A stretch of 64,000 nt of DNA from Shinella zoogloeoides (lineage in GTDB: Bacteria > Pseudomonadota > Alphaproteobacteria > Rhizobiales > Rhizobiaceae), in NCBI RefSeq assembly GCF_020883495.1, contig NZ_CP086610.1, forward strand, positions 1,345,501 to 1,409,500, in the 5' to 3' direction. Positions within the stretch are counted from its first letter, which is position 1. Every line of letters starts with the position of its first letter. Below, piece by piece: positions 9,813 through 18,901 of this stretch. The translations under genes were made by a program, and so were the position numbers. The notes under the pieces were generated by a model. The model worked only from the letters and a program-made list of their open reading frames with translations, was not told the origin of the DNA and ran no database searches.

Positions 9813-9913
9813 AGCGCCAACTCGCGACATACCATTGCGATCGGCGCGGATTTCCAAGAACGAAGTCCGGGTTCGGTCGTTTTCGACATGTCCCGAACAT
9901 CAGATTGAGCGAC

Positions 9914-9951
9914 ACGGCCTTGAGGCCGTTTCAAGTGAAGAAAACCACTTG
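9914..9951 (+). other. Two hairpins in the rpsM leader
   Basis: ACGGCCT pairs with AGGCCGT (9914-9920 with 9923-9929; the nominal loop is only 2 bases, so the top pair probably opens). CAAGTG pairs with CACTTG (9932-9937 with 9946-9951). They lie 30-70 bases before the rpsM start, where a ribosomal-protein leader would be. A regulatory role is inference. Confidence 0.4.
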
Positions 9952-9983
9952 CCGGATGGCAACTGGAAGCAAGGAGAACAGGC

Positions 9984-10352
9984 GTGGCACGTATCGCTGG
10001 CGTCAACATCCCGACCGCAAAGCGCGTTGTCATCGCGCTCCGCTATATCCACGGGATCGGCCCGAAGTTTGCACAGGAAATCATCGAGAAGGTCGGTATC
10101 CCGGCTGATCGTCGCGTGCATCAGCTCACGGACGCAGAAATCCTGCAGATCCGCGAAACCATCGACCGCGACTACCAGGTCGAAGGCGACCTGCGTCGTG
10201 AAACCTCGATGAACATCAAGCGTCTCATGGACCTCGGTTGCTACCGTGGCCTGCGTCATCGCCGTAGCCTCCCGGTTCGCGGCCAGCGCACGCACACCAA
10301 CGCCCGCACCCGCAAGGGCCCGGCCAAGGCCATCGCAGGCAAGAAGAAGTAA
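9984..10352 (+). CDS. rpsM: 30S ribosomal protein S13
   Basis: 122-residue S13 of the 30S head, contacting P-site tRNA and forming intersubunit bridges. The start [19 protein letters not shown] and the C-terminal [19 protein letters not shown] are diagnostic. GGAGAA precedes an ATG-equivalent start within GCGTGGCACG: the initiation codon is GTG. It opens the alpha-type operon; rpsD is not in this cluster. Confidence 0.97.
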   Translation: MARIAGVNIPTAKRVVIALRYIHGIGPKFAQEIIEKVGIPADRRVHQLTDAEILQIRETIDRDYQVEGDLRRETSMNIKRLMDLGCYRGLRHRRSLPVRGQRTHTNARTRKGPAKAIAGKKK

Positions 10353-10373
10353 TTTCCCGGAAACGGGGAACGG

Positions 10374-10402
10374 GAGGCTGGCGCTTCGCGCCGGCCTCTT
10401 TT
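10374..10402 (+). terminator. Terminator-like hairpin after rpsM
   Basis: An 11-bp stem (10374-10384 with 10388-10398, one T-G pair) and 3-base loop are followed by TTTT. It would end or attenuate the transcript between rpsM and rpsK. Confidence 0.7.
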
Positions 10403-10435
10403 GAGTTTCGAGCGGGGCCTTGTCTTTCATCAAGG

Positions 10436-10580
10436 GTCCCGGTCGGTGGAGCTGCTGGTGCTACGGCAGTGACGATATCGCCGCAGACGGACGCTTTCGG
10501 GCCTGTCTGCAAATACTGTTCAGGGCAGGGGATTCGTCCCGGCCCGGTGGAGCCGCTGGAATTACGGCGGTGTCGAGATC
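10436..10580 (+). repeat. Duplicated covarying hairpin motif in the rpsM-rpsK spacer
   Basis: Two imperfect direct copies of about 45 bases lie almost exactly 100 bases apart (10436-10480 and 10536-10580). Each contains GGTGGAG, a short stem and a loop TGGnnnTACG. The stem is CTGC/GCAG in the first copy and CCGC/GCGG in the second, so both sides changed together and pairing was kept. The second copy ends 16 bases before the rpsK ATG. Confidence 0.6.
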
Positions 10581-10596
10581 AACGAAAGGACTACCC

Positions 10597-10986
10597 ATGG
10601 CCAAGGAAGCCGCACGCGTTCGCCGTCGCGAACGCAAGAACATCACCTCGGGTGTTGCTCACGTCAATTCTTCGTTCAACAACACGATGATCACCATCAC
10701 CGACGCACAGGGCAACGCGATTGCCTGGTCGTCCGCCGGTGCAAAGGGCTTCAAGGGTTCGCGCAAGTCGACCCCGTTCGCGGCCCAGATCGCTGCCGAA
10801 GACTGCGCCAAGAAGGCCCAGGAACACGGCATGAAGTCGCTGGAAGTCGAAGTCTGCGGTCCGGGTTCCGGCCGCGAATCGGCTCTGCGCGCCCTCCAGG
10901 CTGCCGGCTTCATGATCACGTCCATCCGCGACGTGACCCCGATCCCGCACAACGGTTGCCGTCCGCGCAAGAAGCGCCGCGTCTGA
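10597..10986 (+). CDS. rpsK: 30S ribosomal protein S11
   Basis: 129-residue S11 of the 30S platform. The segment [20 protein letters not shown] and the C-terminal [18 protein letters not shown] are conserved. The frame is open upstream through the spacer, but ATG 10597, preceded by CGAAAGGA, gives the usual N-terminus [15 protein letters not shown]. It is followed by rpoA after 100 bases. Confidence 0.97.
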   Translation: MAKEAARVRRRERKNITSGVAHVNSSFNNTMITITDAQGNAIAWSSAGAKGFKGSRKSTPFAAQIAAEDCAKKAQEHGMKSLEVEVCGPGSGRESALRALQAAGFMITSIRDVTPIPHNGCRPRKKRRV

Positions 10987-11086
10987 TCATCGACTTCAAA
11001 CGACCGTGGAGGCCATCCGGCTTCCGCGGTTCTTCGGGGCTCGGCCGTCACGATTGGATGGTGGCGGCGAACGGAAGGCAAAACAT

Positions 11087-12097
11087 ATGATCCAGAAAAA
11101 CTGGCAGGAACTGATCAAGCCGAACAAGGTGGAGTTCACCTCCTCCGGCCGCACCAAGGCAAGCCTTGTAGCAGAGCCGCTGGAGCGCGGCTTCGGCCTG
11201 ACGCTCGGCAACGCGCTGCGTCGCGTGCTCCTGTCGTCGCTGCGCGGTGCGGCTGTTACCGCCGTGCAGATCGACGGCGTCCTGCACGAGTTCTCCTCCA
11301 TCCCGGGCGTCCGGGAAGATGTGACGGATATCGTGCTCAACATCAAGGAAATCGCCATCAAGATGGATGGCGACGATTCCAAGCGCATGGTCGTGCGCAA
11401 GCAGGGTCCGGGCGTCGTAACCGCTGGTGATATCCAGACGGTCGGCGACATCGAGATCCTGAACCCCGACCACGTGATCTGCACCCTCGACGAGGGCGCG
11501 GAAATCCGCATGGAGTTCACGGTCAACAACGGCAAGGGCTATGTCCCGGCCGACCGTAACCGCTCCGAAGACGCGCCGATCGGCCTCATCCCGGTCGACA
11601 GCCTCTACTCGCCGGTCAAGAAAGTGTCCTACAAGGTGGAAAACACCCGTGAAGGCCAGGTTCTCGACTATGACAAGCTGACGATGACCATCGAAACCGA
11701 TGGTTCCGTCACCGGCGAAGATGCGATCGCGTTCGCGGCCCGTATTCTCCAGGACCAGCTCTCGGTCTTCGTCAACTTCGACGAACCGCAGAAGGAAGCC
11801 GAGGAAGAATCGGTCACGGAACTGGCGTTCAACCCGGCGCTCCTCAAGAAGGTCGACGAACTGGAACTTTCGGTCCGTTCGGCGAACTGCCTGAAGAACG
11901 ACAACATCGTCTACATCGGCGATCTCATTCAGAAGACCGAAGCCGAAATGCTTCGCACTCCGAATTTTGGTCGCAAGTCGCTCAACGAGATCAAGGAAGT
12001 TCTCGCTTCCATGGGCCTGCACCTCGGCATGGAAGTGCCCGCATGGCCGCCGGAGAACATCGAAGATCTCGCCAAGCGCTACGAAGACCAATACTAA
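11087..12097 (+). CDS. rpoA: RNA polymerase alpha subunit
   Basis: 336-residue alpha subunit, which dimerises to seed core polymerase assembly. The N-domain (about residues 1-235) has [20 protein letters not shown]. The C-domain (about 250-330) has [20 protein letters not shown], which contacts UP elements and activators. ATG 11087 is chosen for the canonical N-terminus [20 protein letters not shown] precedes it. rplQ follows, as in the alpha operon. Confidence 0.98.
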   Translation: MIQKNWQELIKPNKVEFTSSGRTKASLVAEPLERGFGLTLGNALRRVLLSSLRGAAVTAVQIDGVLHEFSSIPGVREDVTDIVLNIKEIAIKMDGDDSKRMVVRKQGPGVVTAGDIQTVGDIEILNPDHVICTLDEGAEIRMEFTVNNGKGYVPADRNRSEDAPIGLIPVDSLYSPVKKVSYKVENTREGQVLDYDKLTMTIETDGSVTGEDAIAFAARILQDQLSVFVNFDEPQKEAEEESVTELAFNPALLKKVDELELSVRSANCLKNDNIVYIGDLIQKTEAEMLRTPNFGRKSLNEIKEVLASMGLHLGMEVPAWPPENIEDLAKRYEDQY

Positions 12098-12142
12098 CCA
12101 TCAAACGGCAGGCTACCTGCCTGCATGTGAAGGAGAACCGAG

Positions 12143-12568
12143 ATGCGCCACCAGAATTCCGGTCGCAAACTCAACCGTACCGCCAGCCACCGTAAGGCGA
12201 TGTTCGCCAACATGGCTGCTTCGCTCATCCAGCATGAGCAGATCGTAACGACGCTGCCGAAGGCGAAGGAAATTCGCCCGATCGTCGAGAAGCTCGTCAC
12301 CCTCGGCAAGCGCGGCGACCTGCACGCTCGCCGTCAGGCGATCTCGCAGATCCGCGACGTTGCTGTCGTTTCGAAGCTCTTCGACGCGATCGCAAGCCGC
12401 TATGCCAACCGCAACGGTGGCTACCTGCGCATCATGAAGGCCGGCTTCCGCCACGGCGACAACGCCCCGCTCGCAGTCATCGAATTCGTTGACCGCGACG
12501 TCGATGCCAAGGGCGCTGCCGACAAGGCTCGCGTTGCTGCTGAAGCAGCCGCTGCCGAAGCTGCCTGA
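12143..12568 (+). CDS. rplQ: 50S ribosomal protein L17
   Basis: 141-residue L17, which lines the tunnel exit region. The start [20 protein letters not shown] is diagnostic. An alanine- and glutamate-rich tail follows the core, as in other rhizobia. AAGGAGAACC lies before the ATG. It is the last ribosomal gene of the cluster and is followed by a clear terminator. Confidence 0.98.
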   Translation: MRHQNSGRKLNRTASHRKAMFANMAASLIQHEQIVTTLPKAKEIRPIVEKLVTLGKRGDLHARRQAISQIRDVAVVSKLFDAIASRYANRNGGYLRIMKAGFRHGDNAPLAVIEFVDRDVDAKGAADKARVAAEAAAAEAA

Positions 12569-12597
12569 TACGATAAGCATTCTTCCGAATGCCATGA

Positions 12598-12628
12598 AGC
12601 CGGGTGCCTCGCACCCGGCTTTTTGTTT
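12598..12628 (+). terminator. Intrinsic terminator after rplQ
   Basis: A perfect 10-bp stem (12598-12607 with 12611-12620) with a 3-base loop is followed by TTTTGTTT. It closes the ribosomal superoperon. Confidence 0.9.
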
Positions 12629-12726
12629 GCCCGCGGCGCCGGATCAAGGTTTTGGAAACCATGTCTCTAGGCATTGTTTTCAGCCCTCGGGGATAGCATT
12701 TCCCGCGGTCTAATCGGATTTGGGTG

Positions 12727-13896
12727 ATGGGCGAGAATTTCGCATTCCTGCTGCCGGTGGTTCTCACCCTGTTCGGCGTCGCCTTCCTCGTCGTCGGGCG
12801 CTTCGGCAATCGTGCCGCGCTGCTTTGGGGTGCGGGCTATCTCTGCGCGGCCGTCGGCTTCCTCGTGCCGCTCCTCGAGGTCGTGGTGCCCATACCCGTC
12901 GTGGCGATGACGGCGGATGCCGCCTTCCTTTCGGCCTTCTTCCTCTACAGCCAGGCGCTGGTCACGCATTTTGCCGCGCGGCGGCTGATGGCCGTTCGTC
13001 TTGGCGTGGTCGCCGTTGCCTATGCCAGTACCTCTCTGGCCGTTCTGGTCGGTGAAAGCCTCCGCTTCGAGCTTTTCATCAATGACATCGCCTGCAGCAC
13101 GCTGTTGCTGATCGCGATATTGGCCTCCTGGCGGCGTTCGCACAGCCGGATCGACCGGGTGCTCTTCGGCGCCGTGGGATTCGTCATCGCGGAAACGACC
13201 GTGCGCACGATGGTCTTCTTCTTCATGGCCGGCCTGCCCGCCATGGGGGCGTTCATCGGTTCGACCTATGCCTATGTCATGCAGGTCACGGCGACGATCG
13301 GCGCGCTGGTGATGGCCCTGACGGCGCTGGCTTCCGTCGCGCTGCGGATCGTCGAACGGCATAGAAAGGCTTCGGAGGAGGACCCGCTGACCGGCCTTCT
13401 GAACCGTCGCGGCTTCGAGCAACTCGTCGGCGAGGGCGCACGCGCGCCGAAGGCGGAGGCGGCCATCATCGTCGCCGATATCGATTGGTTCAAGTCGGTC
13501 AACGACCGCTATGGCCATGCGGCCGGTGACGAGGCTATCCGCGAGGTCGCGGCCCTGCTGAACACGCTGTCCTGGCCGGGACTGGCCGTCGCGCGATTCG
13601 GCGGCGAGGAATTCATCGCCTATCTGCCGAACTGCCGCCTGCAGGACGCGCATACGCTGGCGAACACCGTGCGCATCGCCCTTTCCGGGCGCGATCTCGG
13701 GCGCATCGGTATCGACAGCTCGATTACGGCGAGCTTCGGCGTTGCCGTCACGGCTGCCGGGGATCACACGATCCACGATGCGATCAGCCGCGCCGACCGC
13801 CTGCTCTATCTCGCCAAGAGCCGTGGCCGCAACCGGGTCGTCAGCAGCGCGGCCGAGGTCCCGGAGCAGACGGGCGTGAAATTGTTCCGGGTATAG
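12727..13896 (+). CDS. Membrane diguanylate cyclase lacking an I-site
   Basis: Protein of about 389 residues with six or seven hydrophobic segments over residues 1-205 and a GGDEF domain over about 215-375. The signature DPLTGLLNRRGF and the active-site GGEEF (about 292-296) are intact, so synthesis of c-di-GMP from two GTP is likely. At the position of the inhibitory RxxD motif, five residues before GGEEF, the sequence is WPGL, so product feedback is probably absent. An in-frame GTG at 12724 is an equally possible start. It is a single gene between rplQ and msrQ. Confidence 0.9.
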   Translation: MGENFAFLLPVVLTLFGVAFLVVGRFGNRAALLWGAGYLCAAVGFLVPLLEVVVPIPVVAMTADAAFLSAFFLYSQALVTHFAARRLMAVRLGVVAVAYASTSLAVLVGESLRFELFINDIACSTLLLIAILASWRRSHSRIDRVLFGAVGFVIAETTVRTMVFFFMAGLPAMGAFIGSTYAYVMQVTATIGALVMALTALASVALRIVERHRKASEEDPLTGLLNRRGFEQLVGEGARAPKAEAAIIVADIDWFKSVNDRYGHAAGDEAIREVAALLNTLSWPGLAVARFGGEEFIAYLPNCRLQDAHTLANTVRIALSGRDLGRIGIDSSITASFGVAVTAAGDHTIHDAISRADRLLYLAKSRGRNRVVSSAAEVPEQTGVKLFRV

Positions 13897-13897
13897 A

Positions 13898-14557
13898 TCA
13901 GGCCGAACGGGCGCTGCCCTGGAGGCTTGCTGCGCCGTCCGGCCGCCCGCGCTTCTTCCGGCGGGTCATCGGCCGGATCAGCCGATAGGCGAGAAGCAGA
14001 ACGACCAGCGCAATATAGCTCCACGGTTCGAGACCGACCACCTTGACCGACATGGCGAAATGCAGCGCCCCGGCCGCGGCGATAAGATAGACGAGCCGGT
14101 GCAGTTTCACCCAGCGCGGCCCCAGCCGCCGGATCGACCAGCCATTGGATGTCAGCGCCAGCGGAACCAGCATGAGGAAGGCGGCCATGCCGATGGTGAT
14201 GAAGGGGCGCTTTGCGATATCCGCGAGGATCGCGGCGACGTTCAGATATTGGTCGAGCACCATATAGGTGAGAAGGTGCATCAGCACGTACCAGAAGGCC
14301 AGCAGGCCGAGGGCGCGGCGGTAGCGGATCCAGTTGATGCCGGTAAGGTCGCGCAGCGGCGTGATCGCCAGCGTCGCGACAAGGAAGCGCAGCGCCCACA
14401 GGCCGAGCAGGTGCTCGAATTCCTTGACCGGATTGCCGGGCAGCCGGCCCGTCGCGCCGAGCCAGAAGCCGTAGGCGGCCGGCAGCAGGCCGATGGCGTA
14501 GAGCAGCCAGATCGAGGCCGCGTGATATTTGCGGGGCAGGGCGGGCAGGGTCGCCAT
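13898..14557 (-). CDS. msrQ: MsrQ heme-binding membrane subunit
   Basis: 219-residue inner-membrane protein with about six hydrophobic segments. It belongs to the YedZ/ferric-reductase-like family that passes electrons from the respiratory chain to MsrP. Conserved histidines are seen in segments such as YVLMHLLTYM, KLHRLVYL and GALHFAM, which fit heme ligands. Its ATG shares one base with the msrP stop (TGATG), so the pair is translationally coupled. The basic tail after residue 195 is variable in the family. Confidence 0.93.
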   Translation of the reverse strand: MATLPALPRKYHAASIWLLYAIGLLPAAYGFWLGATGRLPGNPVKEFEHLLGLWALRFLVATLAITPLRDLTGINWIRYRRALGLLAFWYVLMHLLTYMVLDQYLNVAAILADIAKRPFITIGMAAFLMLVPLALTSNGWSIRRLGPRWVKLHRLVYLIAAAGALHFAMSVKVVGLEPWSYIALVVLLLAYRLIRPMTRRKKRGRPDGAASLQGSARSA

Positions 14558-15498
14558 CAGTAGTTCGCCCGCAGGTCCATGCCGGAATAGAGACCGGCGA
14601 CCTCGTCCGCATAGCCGTTGAACGGGAGTGTCGGCCGGCGGTTTGCGCCGAAGAAGCCGCCTTCGCCGATGCGGTTCTCGCTCGCCTGGCTCCAGCGCGG
14701 GTGGTCCACCTCGGGATTGACGTTCGCGTAGAAGCCGTATTCCCCGGGGGCGGAAAGGTTCCAGGTGGAGGGCGGCTGCTTGTCGGTAAGCGTGATCCTG
14801 ACGATCGACTTGATGCCCTTGAAGCCGTATTTCCACGGCACGACGAGCCGGATCGGTGCGCCGTTCTGGTTCGGCAGCGTCTTGCCATAGACGCCGACGG
14901 CGAGGATCGCCAGCGGGTGGCGGGCCTCGTCCAGCCTCAGGCCTTCCACATAGGGCCAGGGCAGGGACTGGAAATAGCCGGACTGGCCGGGCATCTCCTC
15001 CGGCCGCACGACCGTCTCGAAGGCCACGTATTTCGCATCGCCCAGCGGCTCCACCTTGTCGAGCAGCGCGGCGAGCGGGAAGCCGACCCAGGGAACGACC
15101 ATCGACCACGCCTCCACGCAGCGCATGCGGTAAATCCGGTCCTCGAGCGGCATGGCGAGCAGCTCTTCCAGCCCGAATTCCTTCGGCTTGCCGACGAGGC
15201 CATCGACCTTCACCGTCCAGGGTGTCGGCTTGAACTTTTCCGAATTGGCCAGCGGATCGCCCTTGCCCATGCCGAATTCGTAGAAGTTGTTGTAGCCAGT
15301 CACGTCCTTTTCCGGCGTCAGCGCCTCATCGACCGCATAGGGGCTTTTCGATGCCTTCAGCGCCTCCGCGAAGGCCGGCGTTCCGAGCGCGGCAAGCGCT
15401 CCGCCGGCGGCTGTCGCGAGAAACGAACGGCGATTGAGGAAACAGCTTTCCGGCGTGATCTGCGATGCGGCGATGCGGGGCGGGCGATAGAGGGACAT
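14557..15498 (-). CDS. msrP: MsrP periplasmic methionine sulfoxide reductase
   Basis: 313-residue molybdopterin protein (YedY family) that repairs oxidised methionine in periplasmic proteins. A Tat signal is visible: [18 protein letters not shown] at residues 22-39, as needed to export a folded molybdoenzyme. The molybdenum-ligating cysteine fits Cys127 in [10 protein letters not shown]. The gene is the upstream member of the msrPQ operon. It is divergent from the DegQ-like protease across a 200-base region, so both may respond to envelope stress; that link is inference. Confidence 0.95.
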   Translation of the reverse strand: MSLYRPPRIAASQITPESCFLNRRSFLATAAGGALAALGTPAFAEALKASKSPYAVDEALTPEKDVTGYNNFYEFGMGKGDPLANSEKFKPTPWTVKVDGLVGKPKEFGLEELLAMPLEDRIYRMRCVEAWSMVVPWVGFPLAALLDKVEPLGDAKYVAFETVVRPEEMPGQSGYFQSLPWPYVEGLRLDEARHPLAILAVGVYGKTLPNQNGAPIRLVVPWKYGFKGIKSIVRITLTDKQPPSTWNLSAPGEYGFYANVNPEVDHPRWSQASENRIGEGGFFGANRRPTLPFNGYADEVAGLYSGMDLRANY

Positions 15499-15698
15499 GG
15501 CGGGACTCGATCCGTTCGGTTGCTTGCCTGACGAGAAGGTAAAGAAGACCTGTGGTGTTTCAACGGCCGGGCCAGTTTGCGGGCGACCACTTTTTCGTGC
15601 GCGCGGCGTGAGCCGGCGCGAGCGAAAGACTGTGCGGTTTGCCTTTTTTCCTGCGAAATCCTATCTGATCGTTACGCAGAAACGAAGGAGACTCGTCC

Positions 15699-17111
15699 AT
15701 GCCGAACGTCCGCATCCTGCTTGCCGCTCCACTTGTCGCCGCCCTCGCGCTGGCGGTGCCCGCCATGGCTGAGGATCGCGCCGTGCCGCAATCGCGCACC
15801 GAAATGCAGCTCTCCTTCGCCCCGCTCGTCAAGCAGGTCGAGAACGCCGTGGTGAACGTCTATGCCGAGCGCGTGGTGGAGCGCCGCTCGATCTTCGAAG
15901 GCGATCCCTTCTTCGAGGAATTCTTCGGCCAGCGCATGCCCAATCGCAGCGAGAAGCAGTCCTCGCTCGGCTCGGGCGTGATCGTCGGCACCAAGGGCAT
16001 CGTCGTGACGAACAACCACGTCATCGAAGGAGCCAGCGACATCAAGGTCGCGCTGGCGGACGGGCGCGAATATGAAAGCACCGTCGTGCTGAAGGACGAG
16101 CGCGTCGATCTGGCCGTGCTGAAGATCAAGGTGAGCAAGGCGGATACCGCGTTCACGGCGCTGCCGCTCGGCGACAGCGACGCGGTCGAGGTCGGCGACC
16201 TTGTGCTCGCCATCGGCAATCCCTTCGGCGTCGGCCAGACGGTGACGAGCGGCATCGTCTCGGCGCTCGCCCGCAACCAGGTGCGTTCGGGCGATTTCGG
16301 CTTCTTCATCCAGACAGACGCCTCGATCAATCCCGGCAATTCCGGCGGCGGCCTCATCAACATGAACGGCGAGCTGATCGGCATCAACACCGCCATCTTC
16401 TCGCGCGGCGGCGGCTCCAACGGCGTCGGTTTCGCCATTCCCGCCAATCTGGTGAAGACCTTCGTGGCCAGCGCCGAAAACGGCAGCGCCAGCTTCGACC
16501 GTCCCTTCGTCGGCGCGACCTTCGATGCCGTTACCTCGGAAGTCGCCGAGGCGCTCGGCCTCGACCGGGCGCGCGGCGCGCTTATATCGAAGGTGCTGCC
16601 GGGCAGCCCGGCGGAGAAGGCGGGCATGAAGCCGGGCCAGATCGTCACCGCCGTCAACGGCATTGCCGTCGAGCATCCCGATGCGCTCGGCTATCGCCTC
16701 ACCACGGTCGGCATCGGCGGTACGGCGCGAATCACGGTCATCGCCGAAGGCAAGGAGAAGGAACTGACGCTTTCCCTCGACCGCGCGCCCGAAACGACAC
16801 CGCGCGACGAACGGCTGATCGAGGGCCGCAATCCCTTTTCCGGCGCGGTGGTCGCCAATCTCTCGCCGCGCGTCGCCGAGGAGCTGCGCATGCCGACCAA
16901 CGGCACGACGAGCGGCGTTGTGGTGACCGAGGTCAATCGCGGTTCCCCTGCCGCCCGCATCGGTCTCCAGCCGCGCGATATTTTCATCGAGCTGAACGGC
17001 ACGGCGGTCACCTCAACCGAAACGCTCGCCGCACTCGTGGGCGAAGACCCGTCCATCTGGCGCGTCGAGATCGAGCGTGACGGCCAGCGCATCCGCCAGT
17101 TCTTCCGATGA
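15699..17111 (+). CDS. DegQ/DegP-family periplasmic serine protease
   Basis: 470-residue HtrA-family protease and chaperone of the envelope. A Sec signal peptide ends near PAMA at residues 21-24. The trypsin-like domain has the catalytic triad His107 (TNNHVI), Asp137 (DLAVLKI) and Ser215 (GNSGGGL). Two PDZ domains follow at about residues 240-335 and 365-465. GAAGGAG lies before the ATG. It overlaps rarA by 4 bases (ATGA), an arrangement I recall near rplQ in other rhizobia. Confidence 0.95.
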   Translation: MPNVRILLAAPLVAALALAVPAMAEDRAVPQSRTEMQLSFAPLVKQVENAVVNVYAERVVERRSIFEGDPFFEEFFGQRMPNRSEKQSSLGSGVIVGTKGIVVTNNHVIEGASDIKVALADGREYESTVVLKDERVDLAVLKIKVSKADTAFTALPLGDSDAVEVGDLVLAIGNPFGVGQTVTSGIVSALARNQVRSGDFGFFIQTDASINPGNSGGGLINMNGELIGINTAIFSRGGGSNGVGFAIPANLVKTFVASAENGSASFDRPFVGATFDAVTSEVAEALGLDRARGALISKVLPGSPAEKAGMKPGQIVTAVNGIAVEHPDALGYRLTTVGIGGTARITVIAEGKEKELTLSLDRAPETTPRDERLIEGRNPFSGAVVANLSPRVAEELRMPTNGTTSGVVVTEVNRGSPAARIGLQPRDIFIELNGTAVTSTETLAALVGEDPSIWRVEIERDGQRIRQFFR

Positions 17112-18415
17112 GCGACCTTTTCGCCCCGCGTGAACCGGAGGGCATGGCGGCGAAGCGGCCTCTGGCCGACCGCCTGCGCCCCCGCACGCTGGGCGAGGTC
17201 TCCGGTCAGGCGCACCTGACCGGGCCGGACGGCGTGCTTTCGCGCATGATCGAGGCCGGCTCGCTCGGCTCGATGATCTTCTGGGGACCGCCCGGCACCG
17301 GCAAGACGACCGTCGCACGGCTGCTCTCCGGGGAGACAGGACTGGCTTTCGAGCAGATTTCCGCGATCTTCTCCGGCGTCGCCGATCTGAAGAAGGTTTT
17401 CGAAGCCGCCCGCCAGCGCCGCATGGGCGGTCGCCAGACATTGCTCTTCGTCGACGAGATCCATCGCTTCAACCGCGCCCAGCAGGACAGTTTCCTGCCC
17501 GTCATGGAGGACGGGACCATCGTGCTCGTCGGCGCCACGACGGAAAATCCATCCTTTGAGCTGAATGCCGCTCTTCTTTCCCGCGCCCGTGTGCTGACCT
17601 TCAAGCCGCATGACGAGGAGAGCCTGGAGGAGCTTCTGAAACGCGCGGAGGCTGTCGAGGAGAAGCCTCTTCCGCTCGACGAGGAGGCGCGCGCCTCGCT
17701 GCTGCGCATGGCCGATGGCGACGGGCGGGCGGTGCTGACGCTGGCCGAGGAAGTGTGGCGGGCGGCGCGCGCCGGCGAAACCTTCGGGCAGGACGATCTC
17801 TTCCGTATCGTGCAGCGCCGCGCGCCGGTCTACGACAAGTCGCAGGACGGGCATTACAATCTCATCTCCGCCCTGCACAAGGCGGTGCGCGGTTCCGATC
17901 CCGATGCCGCGCTCTACTATCTCACCCGCATGCTGGATGCTGGCGAGGACCCGCTGTTCCTGTGCCGCCGCATGGTGCGCATGGCGGTCGAGGATATCGG
18001 CCTTGCCGATCCGCAGGCGCTGGTCGTCTGCAACGCGGCCAAGGATGCCTACGACTTCCTCGGCTCGCCGGAAGGGGAACTGGCGCTGGCGCAGGCCTGC
18101 GTCTATATCGCGACCGCTCCGAAATCCAACGCCGTCTACACGGCCTATAAATCCGCCATGCGCGCGGCCAAGGAGAATGGCTCGCTTCTGCCGCCGAAGC
18201 ACATCCTCAACGCGCCGACCAAGCTGATGAAGGGCGAGGGCTATGGGGACGGCTATCGCTACGACCACGACGAGCCGGATGCCTTTTCCGGCCAGGATTA
18301 TTTCCCGGAAAAGATGGGCCGGCGCACCTTCTACGATCCGCCGGAGCGGGGTTTCGAACGGGAGCTGCGCAAGCGGCTGGAATGGTGGGCGAAGCTGCGG
18401 CGGGAACGCGGCTGA
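17108..18415 (+). CDS. rarA: Replication-associated recombination protein A (RarA/MgsA)
   Basis: 435-residue AAA+ ATPase of the clamp-loader clade that acts at stalled replication forks. Walker A is GPPGTGKTT (about residues 60-68), Walker B is LLFVDEIHRFN (about 113-123), and sensor 1 lies near VGATTENPSFEL. The C-terminal MgsA tetramerisation part includes PKSNAVYTAY and KHILNAPTKLMK. Start codon overlaps the protease stop, so the genes are co-transcribed. Confidence 0.96.
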   Translation: MSDLFAPREPEGMAAKRPLADRLRPRTLGEVSGQAHLTGPDGVLSRMIEAGSLGSMIFWGPPGTGKTTVARLLSGETGLAFEQISAIFSGVADLKKVFEAARQRRMGGRQTLLFVDEIHRFNRAQQDSFLPVMEDGTIVLVGATTENPSFELNAALLSRARVLTFKPHDEESLEELLKRAEAVEEKPLPLDEEARASLLRMADGDGRAVLTLAEEVWRAARAGETFGQDDLFRIVQRRAPVYDKSQDGHYNLISALHKAVRGSDPDAALYYLTRMLDAGEDPLFLCRRMVRMAVEDIGLADPQALVVCNAAKDAYDFLGSPEGELALAQACVYIATAPKSNAVYTAYKSAMRAAKENGSLLPPKHILNAPTKLMKGEGYGDGYRYDHDEPDAFSGQDYFPEKMGRRTFYDPPERGFERELRKRLEWWAKLRRERG

Positions 18416-18417
18416 GG

Positions 18418-18732
18418 TCAGGCGGCGCCGAAGCGCGGGGCGGGCTTCTGCGGGGCCTGCGGCACCATCTTGATCGAGGATTCCGCCTTGCCGACATGAC
18501 CCTCCATATCCACCACCACATGCCAGTGGCCGCTTTGCGGGATCTGCAGCCGGATCGGCGATTGCTTGGCAACGCCGCCAAGGAACTTGTGCTGGCGCGC
18601 ATTCTTGAAGAGGTCGAAATTGGCATGGGTCATCAGCCGCACATTGGCGATGGCCGAAAGCGTGATCTCGATCACCGTGCCGCTGCGCTGCATGTCGAGA
18701 TCGTAGTGCGTGTAGGAAAAGTTGTGCGCCAT
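18418..18732 (-). CDS. DUF1883 family protein
   Basis: 104-residue protein that looks like a stand-alone DUF1883 domain. The segments ANVRLMTHANFDLFKN, KFLGGVAKQSPIRLQIP and GHWHVVVDMEGHVG fit the family pattern. No signal peptide or membrane segment is visible. Function is unknown; elsewhere the domain accompanies TIR domains. It converges on rarA, with only 2 bases between stop codons, and shows no operon partner. Confidence 0.8.
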   Translation of the reverse strand: MAHNFSYTHYDLDMQRSGTVIEITLSAIANVRLMTHANFDLFKNARQHKFLGGVAKQSPIRLQIPQSGHWHVVVDMEGHVGKAESSIKMVPQAPQKPAPRFGAA

Positions 18733-18901
18733 GAACCGTCCGGACTATCTGGTGTTTCGCTAATATGATGGCATGGACCGGTTAACGTTCCCTTCCTTCG
18801 TCACTAGAAATAGCTGTATTCTTTCAATGCTTTGCCGGGAAAAGCGGATTCGATCCGGCAGCGACTTGATTCATTGTCCGAGATTGGCGCGGCTGCGCCG
18901 G

